Shown: one piece after another, positions 10,969 through 21,600 of the stretch
Position numbering within the stretch: the first letter of the stretch is position 1
Layout of the letters: every line of letters starts with the position of its first letter
NCBI GenBank assembly: GCA_014904985.1
Contig: MU128913.1
Span: forward strand, 331,883 to 390,104
Source: Hydnum rufescens UP504
Lineage: Eukaryota; Basidiomycota; Agaricomycetes; Cantharellales; Hydnaceae
Length of the DNA stretch: 58,222 nucleotides
Direction of reading: 5' to 3'
Notes under the pieces: model-generated
What the model was told of the DNA's origin: nothing
Databases searched by the model: none
The model's input: the letters and a program-made list of their open reading frames with translations, nothing else
Position numbers and translations under genes: made by a program

Positions 10969-13139
10969 TGAAGCACAGAACCTGCTCAAACACAGGAACT
11001 AAAACCAAGAAGCCTGCTGACCCAGATAACAGGGCTGAGCCAGTGATCCCAAAACCGGCTAGTGCAACCGCAAAGGCCAAGCAAGTTGAGGCAGGTAAGA
11101 AGGCAGCTGTGACGAGATGTGCCAATCTTGCCCCTCAAAAAGCAACTGAGGCCAAAGCCGAAGTTGGGCCTGGACAGATGAGTGATGTCACCCCTGCCAT
11201 TCTCTCAGATGCAGGCCCTCGCACTCCATCTCTAGGGAGTTTTTTTTTTTTTGTTTTTTAATTCCCTTTCTTATTTACACATTATATTTCTCAGCATGAT
11301 GGACAACATGATGAGGACCAGAGTGGTGCATGATCTACTAGGTTTTTTTTTTTTTTCACTCACCATGTTGTTTGTAGTTGAGCCATCTGAAGAGTTGGGG
11401 GATCATGCATTCAATTACTCCCCTCAAGGACATGACACCACATATGCTGAGGAGGATGCCAAAATTGCTGCGAGGCATGCACAAGAAGATGAGGTGCTTC
11501 ATCACTGATGCACTGCCACAAGTGGACCACCGAGTATCTCAAAAAGTGTGTCAGCCCATGGTTCTAATGTATGTGCCCTCCATGATGAATATCTTTAATA
11601 CTCACATGACTTCCCACTACATAGAAAACTGTGAAGTACTTTGATGATGAGGTATCTGACACTGAACCAGTTACATCATTGGCACCGGATACTCCAGTGA
11701 CTGGAAAGATGCTGAAGAGAACTCTCACTGTTGCTGACCTATCTCAAAAAGGCATGTCTCTGGATCCCCAGAGAGCCGATAAGAAGCCCTGATCTGTAAG
11801 CATGACTAAACCTAACTATGACTGAACTGGCTTATACTCTAATGGGATAGTCAGACACCATGCTAGGGCTCCCAATCACAGTAAAGGTCATCTTGCTCCT
11901 ATGCCCAGGAGTCCACACCAATATATTGTCGGCAACACCACCCCTGGGAGTGAATAACACATCTACTGTTGGTGGAGTGGCTGGGAAACTGGTATGCTTG
12001 TTATTATTATTCCATGCAACATATCTATCCTACCAGTCTCATTTCATGAAGGTGCTAAAAAGGGCATCCACACTTGGCCACTCTCAAAATGTCTCATCAT
12101 CATCAGCTGCAAGAGATAGTGACCATCTGGGCAATGATGACAGTGATGCTGACATGATAGTGAGGGGGCCCAAATTATCGCACCTCCCATTGAAGGATCT
12201 CAAGCAGTCTAGCACTGAGCCTGGATTTGCACTAGCAGTTGCTGTGGCACTACGTGATTTCCATGTTCATATTTTGAAATGGAACATGTTCCCAAATGAA
12301 GTAGACTCATGATGCCAAATCCTTGACAGTGTCCACTGCACTTCCCATGAGGAAGGGGTCCCCACATTCACAGTTGATGAATGTTTCTACAAAAGTGTTC
12401 ATGCCTCCATATACTCATATAATTTCTCATACTAATTTCATATCCTAGATCATCCATGAAGTCTCAGGCTTCCGGTCACGATTCAAGCAACATGCCAAAT
12501 TGTTGTCCCACTACTCTATGGTTTTTTTGGAAAAGACCAAGACATGGCAAAGAGTATAGTTGAGGCTGCCCTTCAATTTCAGTGCTACAGGTATGAATTC
12601 TTTGAAGGACACCCAGATATTGTAGGTTTAGCCAAAATTGTACCTTTATGGATCTGATTGCTGACTTTGAAATTTGAATATATAGCCTCACTGGAATGGG
12701 TTACACCATCCTGCTATTGTGTCAATCATAAAGACATTCTTTGAGACCAATGATGTGAAGGTTTTTGCATCAGATATCATGCCAAGCTTTGTGGAGATGC
12801 CAATTGAGACAGTTGCTTTGCACCTCACCATTGTGTGTTAATTCCTGTTCCATATATGCCGCCAGACTAAAGCTATTACAGTATGTACATTCTACACAGA
12901 TCCATGAGACACTCTCCTCTTGGAAAACTGGAGTCCCAGAGCAGAAAGGACAGAAACTCACAGCAGCGGTATACTCCCAGTTCTATCAGAGCCATGTTGG
13001 TTGGATTTGCCAATGGAAGGACAAACTGACACATACTGAAGAATGGAACAGGATTTCTTTGGATTTGGGTAAAGAGGCTGCATGCATATCTTATTATCAT
13101 AACAGTGTCAATATACACCCTAATGGTTTTGATGATTAG
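10969..13139 (+). pseudogene. DUF6532-like gene relic
   Basis: The first exon from 10969 encodes a Lys/Ala/Pro-rich, basic N-terminus (KTKKPADPDN, ATAKAKQVEAGKK), usual for this basidiomycete family. Later coding pieces are an acidic linker (about 11.37-11.51 kb) and FALAVAVALRDFHVHIL at about 12.22-12.28 kb. They continue with SGFRSRFKQHAKLL near 12.46-12.50, then KTFFETNDVKVFAS with PIETVALHLT at 12.73-12.84, an intron, and finally IHETLSSWKTG with YSQFYQSHVGW to the stop at 13139. These match the DUF6532 pattern (a..W..a..R.k.a......i..FF.......P...aL.LTa....l..W.tG....f....Y...Y..h). One in-frame TGA near 12309 and frame changes suggest a pseudogene, though unseen introns could explain some. 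Function of the family is unknown. It may have been carried by the adjacent Plavaka element. Confidence 0.6.
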
Positions 13140-13559
13140 CATCACTTGTGGATATGAATCCAGTCCTACAGATCTCACCACACAGTTTGTAGTCTTTGAC
13201 ACTGATTAGAGAAAATTTGGAGTGTAGGTTTTGTTGGTTTTCTGAGTAGTAGTGTGATTCAGATAGTATTAATTGTAGTAATCCAACACCTCTATAACCC
13301 CTGAAACCATGAAACCATCTATACCGGATAAGTGGAGCATTGGTCAGAATTTTTTTAAACCAGGGGACCTTCTTGATAGAGGTTTGTGGGTCTGTGCATT
13401 CATAACCCCCCAGACCAGGCTGGTGAATTCGCTGATGTGCAGAGGGTCTGTAAGCAGGAAATGGAAGCCAAGAAGGCTTATGAAAGGGGAAAGCAAGAGA
13501 AATGGGATGCTGAGGAGGGGATCCAAGCATAGTCCACACAGATGTATCATAATTTTCTT

Positions 13560-13735
13560 GTGACTCCCAGTTTTGGTTTGAACCTCAGTTTAACCAGAAC
13601 TTAACCAACAAAAAACCTAACCTGCAGTTAGGTTACGGTTTGGCCCTGAAGCCCATTTGTTGAACCGGTTCAGGTTACGGTTTTGGCCCAAAGCAGTAAA
13701 ACTGGACCGAAACCTGACTTCGGCAACCATAGTCT
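13560..13735. repeat. degenerate GGTTACGGTT/AACCGGTTCAGG repeat
   Basis: The words GGTTACGGTTT, GAACCGGTTCAGG and TTTTGGCCC recur with their complements within about 170 bp. Such low-complexity AACC/GGTT repeats are common dispersed elements in Agaricomycete genomes. No coding sequence is seen. Confidence 0.5.
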
Positions 13736-13837
13736 TCACACTCCAGAACTTCAGACTTATAATAGTAATATGATTGATGCCCAAAGAGATGCCACTAATT
13801 GCTAAGGATACAGCTGATGAGTGTGAAGTAGAGGGTT

Positions 13838-14069
13838 TCAGCCCTACCATAGATGCAATATTGCATGGCTGTAGAAGGAACAGCCAGCAATTAGAGTAGA
13901 CTCCTCACCCACCGAACCACATTTCCGCTGACCCCCTACACCAAAAATGTGTGCTCGTCGAATCGAGTACTAGTGAGTGTCCACTTATCACCCACAGGTT
14001 CTTCTTCAACCGAATTCATGGCAATCACACTGTCATGGAATCAGACCACTTTGAAGCCGTCATGCATGC
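13838..14069 (-). pseudogene. partial copy of the dph7 3' end
   Basis: About 230 bp match the last part of dph7 at 44489-44714, including the stop region, at roughly 80% identity by eye. Shared words are TCGAATCGAGTA, CTCTTCTTCAACCGA (one base differs) and TTTGAAGCC.TCATGCATGC. Small indels shift the frame near the old C-terminus, so it is not functional. Similarity stops sharply at about 14069, where the functional copy continues into CGACCACAAGG and this copy does not. Only the final coding segment and stop region are present. The fragment sits at the edge of the CpG-poor block. Confidence 0.85.
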
Positions 14070-14079
14070 CATGGTCAAT

Positions 14080-14650
14080 TCGATTTTTCAACCAAAATCT
14101 TGTGGGCTCTTCTATAGCAATAAAATCAAACTTCCCTATCGATATGATTATTGCTGTATCGGCCGCGGCGCCCAGAGCGCAACATAGTCATGGTACTAGT
14201 ACTGTATTTTAAATCTCACGTAAACCACTGAGAATCCCACAATAAATTCGGCGCACTAGAATACCGTATCATATCTCCAGTCGATTTCTACCCTCTATGA
14301 TGAAATAATGCGAATGGGGTCACCTGAGGCCATCCAGCTGTATAATAGAGGGAGCGAATGGGATCATACCCCGACATCCAAACCTGAACCTCGATTCGGG
14401 GGTCGCCTGGGTCTGGTTCAGGTCCCACGCAAAACAGGGCTCTGAACCCCAGTAAACCGAATCTTCGTACCACCATTCTGGTGGGGTTAGCCACAACAGA
14501 AAGCAGATCATTGAGCAACATGACAAAGTAAGGTGACGACATTCAATACGAACCATATGTTTCATGTCCACATCCGCCTTTCCGGCAATATTGATCTGGG
14601 CAACCTGGGGTCTCTTTCCCTAGAGAAACGGATAAGTTGCAATTAGTGTC
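14080..14650. other. no gene recognised
   Basis: This stretch lies between the dph7 fragment and the DUF6534 gene. Open frames on the minus strand (about 14.29-14.57 kb) contain no recognisable domain. The plus strand has words such as CCTGAACC, GGTTCAGG and CCTGGGTCTGG, suggesting more degenerate GGTTC repeats. It may hold the 3' UTR of the DUF6534 gene. Confidence 0.5.
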
Positions 14651-14652
14651 AC

Positions 14653-16681
14653 TTACCCTCCTGAGGCCAAGATATATGCATTGAGACGTACATTTTGACG
14701 ATCCCCCGGCGTCTGCCCCATCCTCTTTTTAATTGTCAAGCTGATTAATTCAAGGGGGCTTGGTGTATCAAGCCTCACCCGGAGCGCCGTTCGCATGTGC
14801 AGACTGCACATAAAGTCAAATTGTTCAGCAATATAACGAGACATATCATAGGGACGTACTTGGCGAGCATGGTGACGGAATAGAACCCGCCTAGGGGCTA
14901 GAACAGGATCCAGGAATTAGTCTTGCACGGAAATATGCTCATTCTCAAACGAGGAGATTGAAAATTTGAGTAACTTACCAAGCCGATAGCATGTACACTA
15001 AAATGCATCCCATATTTGGCAAACTGTCCCCATAATTAGTCCAGCACCAGCGTTATCATGGGGAAGAACGAAAGGAAAAATCACCGAAACGCACCATGGC
15101 AAGAACAATACATGAGAGAACACTAGTGACCAAGCCCGTATTAATGGTGTACAGTAGCATACGGTTGATGACCGAATCAGTCCTGTGCCACACAAGAATA
15201 TGCGAGATCATTAATCAGACAAATGGGCTCATTTAGGGGGTGAATGTGGTATTGCAGATATTACGAAGATACGTACTTCTGGAACCCGGTCCGCCGACGT
15301 CGCAATAAGAGACACATACAAGTTGCAATCACAATATCGGCGATTGCCTGAAAGCCACCATGTACCATGCATCAGCGAGGCCAAGAGTGTGTATGTGAGA
15401 AACAAGGGCAGATAGATTGTAGCCAAGACGCACTTGCATAGCCAGCCATGATATGGCGACCCACGTCCACTCTTTGACTTCCACAACAAATTCTAGTGCC
15501 ATGTTCCTAGAACAGTGAGACGCGGCCAAATCAGACCGACGGATTGTCAGCTGTGGCGTCACCAAAGTGAATACAGGGATGCATACGAGGTAACGGAGGT
15601 TGCTGCAGCACGTCAAATCATTGATTTGATTGGAATCCAATCAGTCACAGTCCATCAAGACAGAGGAAGATGAATACTAACCGGCACCAAATCCTAGTGC
15701 GTGGGAGGAATAAGACAGAAGCACATCACAAAGCGATCATAACCAGGCAAGACTCACCAAACTGAACTAACACCAGGGCTTGCTAGCAAGTCATAGTGAA
15801 TCACTTTCAGGCTGATCTATTAAGACATCAAGGCCACAACATACCACGAGCGCTCCCAGATAGACATTGGCGCTCACTATAGAAATCAAGGGGAACTATG
15901 GCTGCAGCGCCGCTCCAGTAAGGATGTGGCAAGACTTACGAGAGTAGATACGATGCGCAAAGAATGTCTGCACAGTGACTGATGTGCAGGCCTTGAGAGA
16001 GATAATGCCAAAGTCAAGATAACGGGATCGACAACAAGAACCGGGCCAGCACCCACCGCACTGATTTGAAATGTCGTGAATTCCCTATAAATATGTGATG
16101 ATCACATGGGTACGGAGGATCGATGAGGAAAGGAACGGCTGCGATAGACCCCATACTCACCACGTTGCGTAACCCACAGCAGAAGGATTATTGTAATTTG
16201 TGACAATCCACCAATATAAAGACTGGGTCCCGCACGAACTGTATAACGCATATGTTATCGGATAATGGTAAGCTTCCACAAGCAATTCCTAGCAATAGTT
16301 CAAGATAAAAAAGGGGATACCAACAGTTGAAAAGCTTCCAAAGTCCTTGTAAACGGAGGATCAAGGATGTCTCAAAAGATAAGTGTGTGCGACGCTCACC
16401 ACAAAAAGCCCACCTGAGAAGAGATAGGGAATGGGCGGTGAATGTGCATTTCAAAGGAATAGGGAGACGTACAATTAATTTCGATCGCCTTCTGTCATTT
16501 GGGAAGGCATTATAATAGCTAAAGGTCTGAATGGTGAGGACACCAAAGCATCTGACAATTACGTTCGGTCAGCGGTGTCGTGCCCATCATTAAGGCTGGA
16601 GGAAACTGACAAAGCAGTGAGGAGGTTACCAACGATCGAGCCGCCAACGATGTTGACTTGTGTGACGTCCATTATCTCCAT
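14653..16681 (-). CDS. DUF6534-domain polytopic membrane protein
   Basis: The start at 16681 gives MEIMDVTQVNIVGGSIVGN, then an intron (GTCAG...TGTCAG) and CFGVLTIQTFSYYNAFPND, the first helix pattern of DUF6534 proteins. Further exons read SLYWWIVTNYNNPSAVGY, CTSVTVQTFFAHRIY, then ADIVIATCMCLLLRRRRTGF. They are followed by TDSVINRMLLYTINTGLV and a hydrophilic C-terminus (FRHHARQVRPYDMSRYIAEQ) ending at 14653. The pair (A/V)ADIVIA...RRTGF followed by TDS.INR...YTINTGL is the conserved core of the family. About 7 membrane helices are expected, and the product probably sits in the plasma membrane. Function in Agaricomycetes is unknown. At least five short introns are needed, and no internal stop was seen in the exons I could place. 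The gene is CpG-normal, unlike its left neighbours. Exon edges between 15.2 and 16.2 kb are approximate. Confidence 0.75.
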
Positions 16682-16699
16682 GATGAAGGGCACAGATGG

Positions 16700-17420
16700 T
16701 GGATCGGGGAAGGAAGTAGAAGCTCAGATATACTACAAATCCGCTCAATTGATTAGAAACGAGCTAGATGCAGTGTCGGTGCAACGGATCCAATGATTCT
16801 TTGCTTGATCTTGGGCAGCTGGACAGATTGGGATCTTTCCCATGTGACCTTCCGATCCCAACCCTCGCTTCTCAGCGTCAATCATTTAAGGAGTATCTCC
16901 CTACATTATCCACCATAGATGAACAACAGAATTAACGATGAAATATAAGGAGCGATTCTTAATCCTTGTGCTTACATAGGAGAATTAGAATGGGATTTTC
17001 TGCACGACTGTGCCTTTCACGGCTGTCCAGCACCGGCATACGGCACCTGGCACCCTATCAGGCCTGTTCCCACACCGTCATCACCGATTGGCGAAACTTG
17101 CGGAGACGGGAATGTGCAACCTATTATTCAAAAGAAGAGCAACTGCTGAACAAGCATGGCGAATCTGCCTTCTTTGCCGGATCACCTGCGACGCAGAGCT
17201 CCCATGCAACTGTCGCTATAGCTAGGCCTCCAGATGGCTGAGACGTGCCCCTCCGAAGACAGTCGTAGAGCACTCCCATAGTACAATGCGTATCCTGACG
17301 CTCCGAGAAAGTTAATTTCAGGATACTTAATCCATTTCCCCATCGCTCGTACTTTTATAACGCACTTGTGGATGGCCTGGTCAAAGTTCTCCCGAGATTT
17401 CTCAGGGCCGCCGATAATGG
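16700..17420. other. upstream region, no gene recognised
   Basis: This is the region 5' of the DUF6534 gene. A 91-codon plus-strand frame (16966-17241) and a 95-codon minus-strand frame (17182-17469) overlap each other, and neither shows a known domain. The minus frame ends inside the repeated flank starting at about 17.42 kb (words YLPTKRSLYT also recur near 21.1 and 40.8 kb), so it is probably part of that duplicated unit. Confidence 0.4.
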
Positions 17421-17880
17421 TGTATAGGGAGCGCTTTGTGGGCAGATACGCACCGTGGGAGACGGGCATATTTCAGGCATATGCCGCGCGGAGAACGAAT
17501 TCCGAGCGGGATGAAGAAGCTTGGAACGTAGATGGAACACCGCCACGAGAATTCCGTCTGCCCGACGACGCTGAGGCGCGGTCGTGAGGGTGGGGAATAG
17601 GGGTGCAATTATTCATCGGTGTATGGTTCAACTTCTCATTCGCTCGAACAAGTTGCGGGCCTCTGGCTGTACGGCGAGGTATCAAACCGACGTCGAAAAA
17701 CCGAAATAGACGTGGAACGAAACGTGTGAAGATGGATGAAAAAAGCGAAAATGAGATGCGGGGATTTCCTAGCTTTGATTGGCCGTACTCGTCTTGTTGG
17801 TTCTCGGAGTGGTTGCAACATTGAATTACGCGGTAATGTATATTCGGCTTTTGCCGCCTAACGTGTGACGTCAGCGAGAT
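17420..17880 (+). repeat. duplicated 5' flank, copy 1 (D repeat)
   Basis: This shares ordered words with 21.11-21.60 kb, 40.80-41.05 kb, 41.87-42.10 kb and, inverted, about 54.8-55.1 kb. The words are TTTGTGGGCAGATACG, AATTCCGT, GATCGTGAGGG or GGTCGTGAGGG, TGTATG.TTCAACTTC and GATTGGCCGTACTCGTCTTG. In copies 1 and 2 it lies directly upstream of a helicase pseudogene, so it is the ancestral 5' flank of that gene. In the other copies it is detached from the helicase body. Confidence 0.75.
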
Positions 17881-19510
17881 GCCATCAACGTACTTTTCCG
17901 ATGGCCAGGGTAACAAGACCCGCATAATTCACATTCCCCCGTTCCCCGTGGAAAAGCGATATCTGGAGGATGTCATCGGAGATTTGGCTCGTGAGAACGT
18001 CCCAATCCCCTCTTGGATCTTTTCCGAGGAGAGGGTGATCGAGTACCTTACCAGAGAGGTCGGACCTGCCGCCGTTACACCCCTAAGGGCTGCCGGAGGC
18101 ACGACTGCCACTCTTAAAATCAGTTTTGGCAGAGGATACAGCTGAAGACCTCGAGATTCCTGTCCTGACCGTTGGTTCGACGATCGCTCATCCCCTTCGC
18201 ACATCTAATTCCGGTCATGTTCCGTATTCTTGCCAGGTTAGAAAGAACTCGCAGAAGTCCAGGGCATCCTGTTCGAAAGGCAACGCTTTCCTCTTCGCAT
18301 CGACTTCAATGACCGAAACAAATACTCCATCCATCTCCTGCACCCCACTATTCCCGTCGCTGAGCGGCAAGCCGTGTTCGTTCCCCCTTTCCCTAGTGTC
18401 AGGAGAGTCATTCTTGCCCCCAATATTTCTGAAACTTCCATTACCATTCCTGACGTTGTCTAGGTTATCGATACAGGGGTCAAGGAGAAACGATACTATC
18501 CCGAACGCCACATGTCTTCCCTTGTATCCGCTTGGGCTGGTTCGTCCAACTTAAATCAACGAGCTGGTCATGCTGGACGTCATCGACCTGGTCGGTATTA
18601 TGGTACTATGTCTCGCTCACGGATGGAAGTCCTCCATGCTTTATGGAAATCAAGCGCATCCATTTGAGTACTGTGGCGATACACACTCAAGGTCTCAACT
18701 TCCGTGGAATGACTGTCGAGGAGATCTTTGCGGCGCTCATCGAGCCTCCAGCGCCTGAACGAGTAGAGGCGGCATCGCAGAGATTGGTATCGCATTGGTA
18801 TCGCTAGGGAGGGTCTTGCAGCAGTTGCCCATCGAAGCTACGATCGGTCGTTTGGTCCTGTCTGGATCTATGTTCACGTGCCTGGACTCGGCGCTGACCC
18901 CCACTCCGATATTGCCAAGTCGGGAGTCTTTGATGGCACCCGTAGAAGCGAAGCAAGAGGCACAGCCAAGTCTACGATTATCTCCGTCCGAGCAGCGCGA
19001 AGTGGGGCGAAAAAGAGAACGAAAAAGATAATCGTGTAAGTTTCGAAAAGTACTTCATTGCCTTCGTGGAGCAGGTTGGTGACGTCTCGGTGGCCTCCAC
19101 CTCGGCTAACGCCCAGACCTTCCTCCGCAACACGACGAGTCTCGGCATCATGACATATGGTCTTTTCCGGGCGTATCGAGTCAAACAATTGGAAAGAGGC
19201 TTGAAGTGCGACAAATGGCTCCCAGTGCAGGGAGCCGCGTCAACTGAGTCAACTCCGAGGATTAAAAGCGGCGATCGACGCGTGCATGTTTTGTGTGTTT
19301 GAGGGCATTGCTGCGAGCGTCCCGACCAGATAAATGCGATAGGTGACCGCAGGGATGACGATGATGCACGGGACGACGCGGATATAGATGAACACGGCGA
19401 AAGCACTGTCGAGAGAAGGAATCATGGAACCTGACTTTCTCACTCGGGTGGTGGTTCGAGTATTGGAGCAGTACAAAGGAAAACGGATAGCTTCCCAGTG
19501 TAGGCGGGGC
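17879..19510 (+). pseudogene. DExH-box RNA helicase, 5'-truncated copy 1
   Basis: Family evidence, in order, is HIPPFPVEKRYLEDVI; RIDFNDRNKYSIHLLHPTIP; AERQAVFVPPFPSVRRVIL with APNISETSITIPDVV (motif V region); GSSNLNQRAGHAGRHRPG (motif VI); LNFRGMTVEEIFAALIEPP (HA2/ratchet region); FLRNTTSLGIMTYGLF and ERGLKCDKWLP (OB-fold region). This is the C-terminal two-thirds of a DEAH/RHA-type ATP-dependent RNA helicase. The Walker A GKT and DEAH/DEIH motifs expected upstream are absent. Frameshifts occur near 18.24, 18.56 and 18.8 kb, an in-frame TAG follows IPDVV, and the consensus QR.GR.GR motif reads QRAGHAGR. It cannot be an active helicase. Copy 2 follows at 21.6 kb. Confidence 0.85.
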
Positions 19511-20480
19511 TTGCGATCTGCAACACCGTATTGTGTGCGTGCATCGGCTCAGGAACATAACGTTGCCATCGGTTTCCGCATCATCCTTCAGGAGCGACGT
19601 TCAGCAATTATTTGACTTCTGTAGTTCGGATGATTCTGGCGATCGCAGTCCCTTCCGATTGCGCCCCCCAAACCCTACTGAGGGAGGTACACTCCCATAT
19701 CTAATCATATGCTTGCCCGTTCACATACCTACGGACCATCCCCCTCATTCTAATCATGCATGTGTCGTTAGATTCGATTTCCCTTTGCGTAGACCTTTGG
19801 ACCAATCCTAAGTACTTCGTTCTCCCCCTCACCTCCGATCGTTTTTGTCAATCAAATGGGATTCTTTATCGAATAGTTTTATTTACTAGCGCCTAGCCAA
19901 TGGAACGTACGTGGCCCAAGTCTTAGTTGTCGACCCGAAACCTATTCTACCGGAATGCAAAGAATCCTTAGATTTGGGAGAGGAGACGATCCATTCCACA
20001 AGTAAAGAAACGACAGAAGCGTGTACAAGTAGGAATCGTGCGTCCACACACACACGGCGCTGATGGCACCCCACCAGAGCAATTCCAATTTCGTGTACCC
20101 TAAATCGGCATCGCAGGTCGTTGAGACCGTCGTTTCCAAGTAAATTATTTCCAGGAATCAGCGTGTTCTGCGAATTTTGATCGCCCTGAAAGAAGTTCCT
20201 CTCACGTCAACACGTGTGCATGAGCCATATTTAACGCCTTCACAGAAGACTCTGCATGTTCTACTCAACAGTGGTATCATAGAATCGTTCAGCGAAGGGA
20301 ATAGCGCTGTCCCAATGGATGCACCAAGGCCCTCGCATAAAGGGCAATCCTTTTGACGAAGGATGGAGACCGTGTCCATTTTATGTCACCGTGCTGGGGA
20401 CATATCCAGACCCGCAAAGAAAGGCTAGCCCCAGATGATACATAAGAAAATCGACATTGATGGCAGGCGGAAGCAAAGGC
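19460..20480. repeat. helicase 3' tail and convergent flank, copy 1 (E repeat)
   Basis: This matches 37.08-37.96 kb over about 0.9-1.0 kb in the same orientation. Shared words include AGCAGTACAAAG, TCTAATCATAT, CAAGTCTTAGTTGTCG, ACGACAGAAGCGTGTACAAG, GAGCAATTCCAATTTCGTGTA and TTTTGACGAAGGATGGAG. The first 400 bp also match the tail of helicase copy 2 (23.60-23.96 kb). Minus-strand pieces such as LHPSSKGLPFMRGPWCIH recur as LHPSSKGLAFMRGSWWIY in the 37-kb copy, suggesting a convergent gene with hydrophobic segments; both copies carry stops. Confidence 0.75.
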
Positions 20481-21110
20481 AGCTCCGTACCTTGCCCGAT
20501 CTGGTTCTATGTCATTGTGAAACTCGCGAGTCTCTGTCCTGCGGGGTCCAGAAGTGCGGCAGATTTTTTGGTCATCAGTGTTTGCATTGATAATGATTGG
20601 CACTGTGCGACGCAGGCCCGGATACAGCGACTGGGAATACCCCCAATACCACCCCATAGATGTCCGATACCGTGTACTGAGGTGCGAATAAACACCTCAC
20701 CATCTACCCATAGGTAGAACGATATGTACGGCTTCCAGCTATGATGATGACGGAGTGCCCTCGGTCCCGTGATCAAGGACAGACGAGCTTCTCGTGTTGT
20801 TCCTACACAGAGGTTTGGAGAACCATGGTCTAGTAATCCAGTATGTATGGTAAGTGCTCGCGAAATCACAGCGGGACGCTGCTGTTTTACAGCAATATTC
20901 TCCATAACTGCGGTTGATTGCCAGTCGTTCTACAGTCTTGAGATGTACGTGACGCTGTATTGGGCATCAAATAAACACCATCATTGTATATATTCTCACT
21001 AACCTGTGATCCAGGCCCGCTTGTGATTTTCAATTCGAGCGCCGACGAGCATGACCTCAAAGTCCAATACGTTTCAGATCTCGACGGGACAGGACCATAA
21101 TGGGATGATA
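20480..21110. other. spacer between duplicated units
   Basis: A 132-codon minus-strand frame (20905-20507) is present but shows no family signature. Part of it may be an upstream exon of the convergent minus-strand relic in the preceding repeat. No RNA gene or promoter signal was recognised. Confidence 0.4.
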
Positions 21111-21600
21111 CATAGTCAGCGCTTCGTGGGCAGATACGGCACGAGAATTGGGAGCATTTGAGGCATTGTGTGGGGAACGACACGAATGAAGAGGACCAGT
21201 AGTTCTGGAGTATGGGAACACAGATGGAGCACCACGACAGGAATTCCGTGTCTGGGGCGGCGTTGAGGAGCGATCGTGAGGGCTGCAGAAGAAAAATATG
21301 GATTCTTATCCGTGTATGATTCAACTTCACCCCTCAATCGATGAACTTCCGGCCACCTGGCGGTGTGCGAGGAGGTATCAATCCACGGATCCATGTGGAA
21401 CGGAAAGTGTGACAATAGGCGTGGAGCCACCACAGAACACAAGGATATCCTAGTGAGAAAATGGCGCATTGATTGGCCGTACTCGTCTTGTTGCTACGAT
21501 CTTCAGAGCAAGTGAGAGCTCGCGTTCGGCGTTTGCCGGATCACGTAAGCGGCGAAGCCATTGCAAAATCTCATTCCCCACCCTCTTCCGAACGTACTTT
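21110..21600 (+). repeat. duplicated 5' flank, copy 2 (D repeat)
   Basis: This is the same ordered words as at 17.42-17.88 kb, including CTTCGTGGGCAGATACGGCA, GAGCGATCGTGAGGG and GATTGGCCGTACTCGTCTTG, followed immediately by the second helicase copy. The flank and the helicase body were therefore duplicated as one unit of about 3.6-3.7 kb. Confidence 0.75.

Noticed and set aside
10746..11261. Single 171-codon plus-strand protein starting at 10746
   Set aside because: Its first part is antisense to the Plavaka zinc-finger exon; only the part from the internal Met at 10969 fits the DUF6532 N-terminus.
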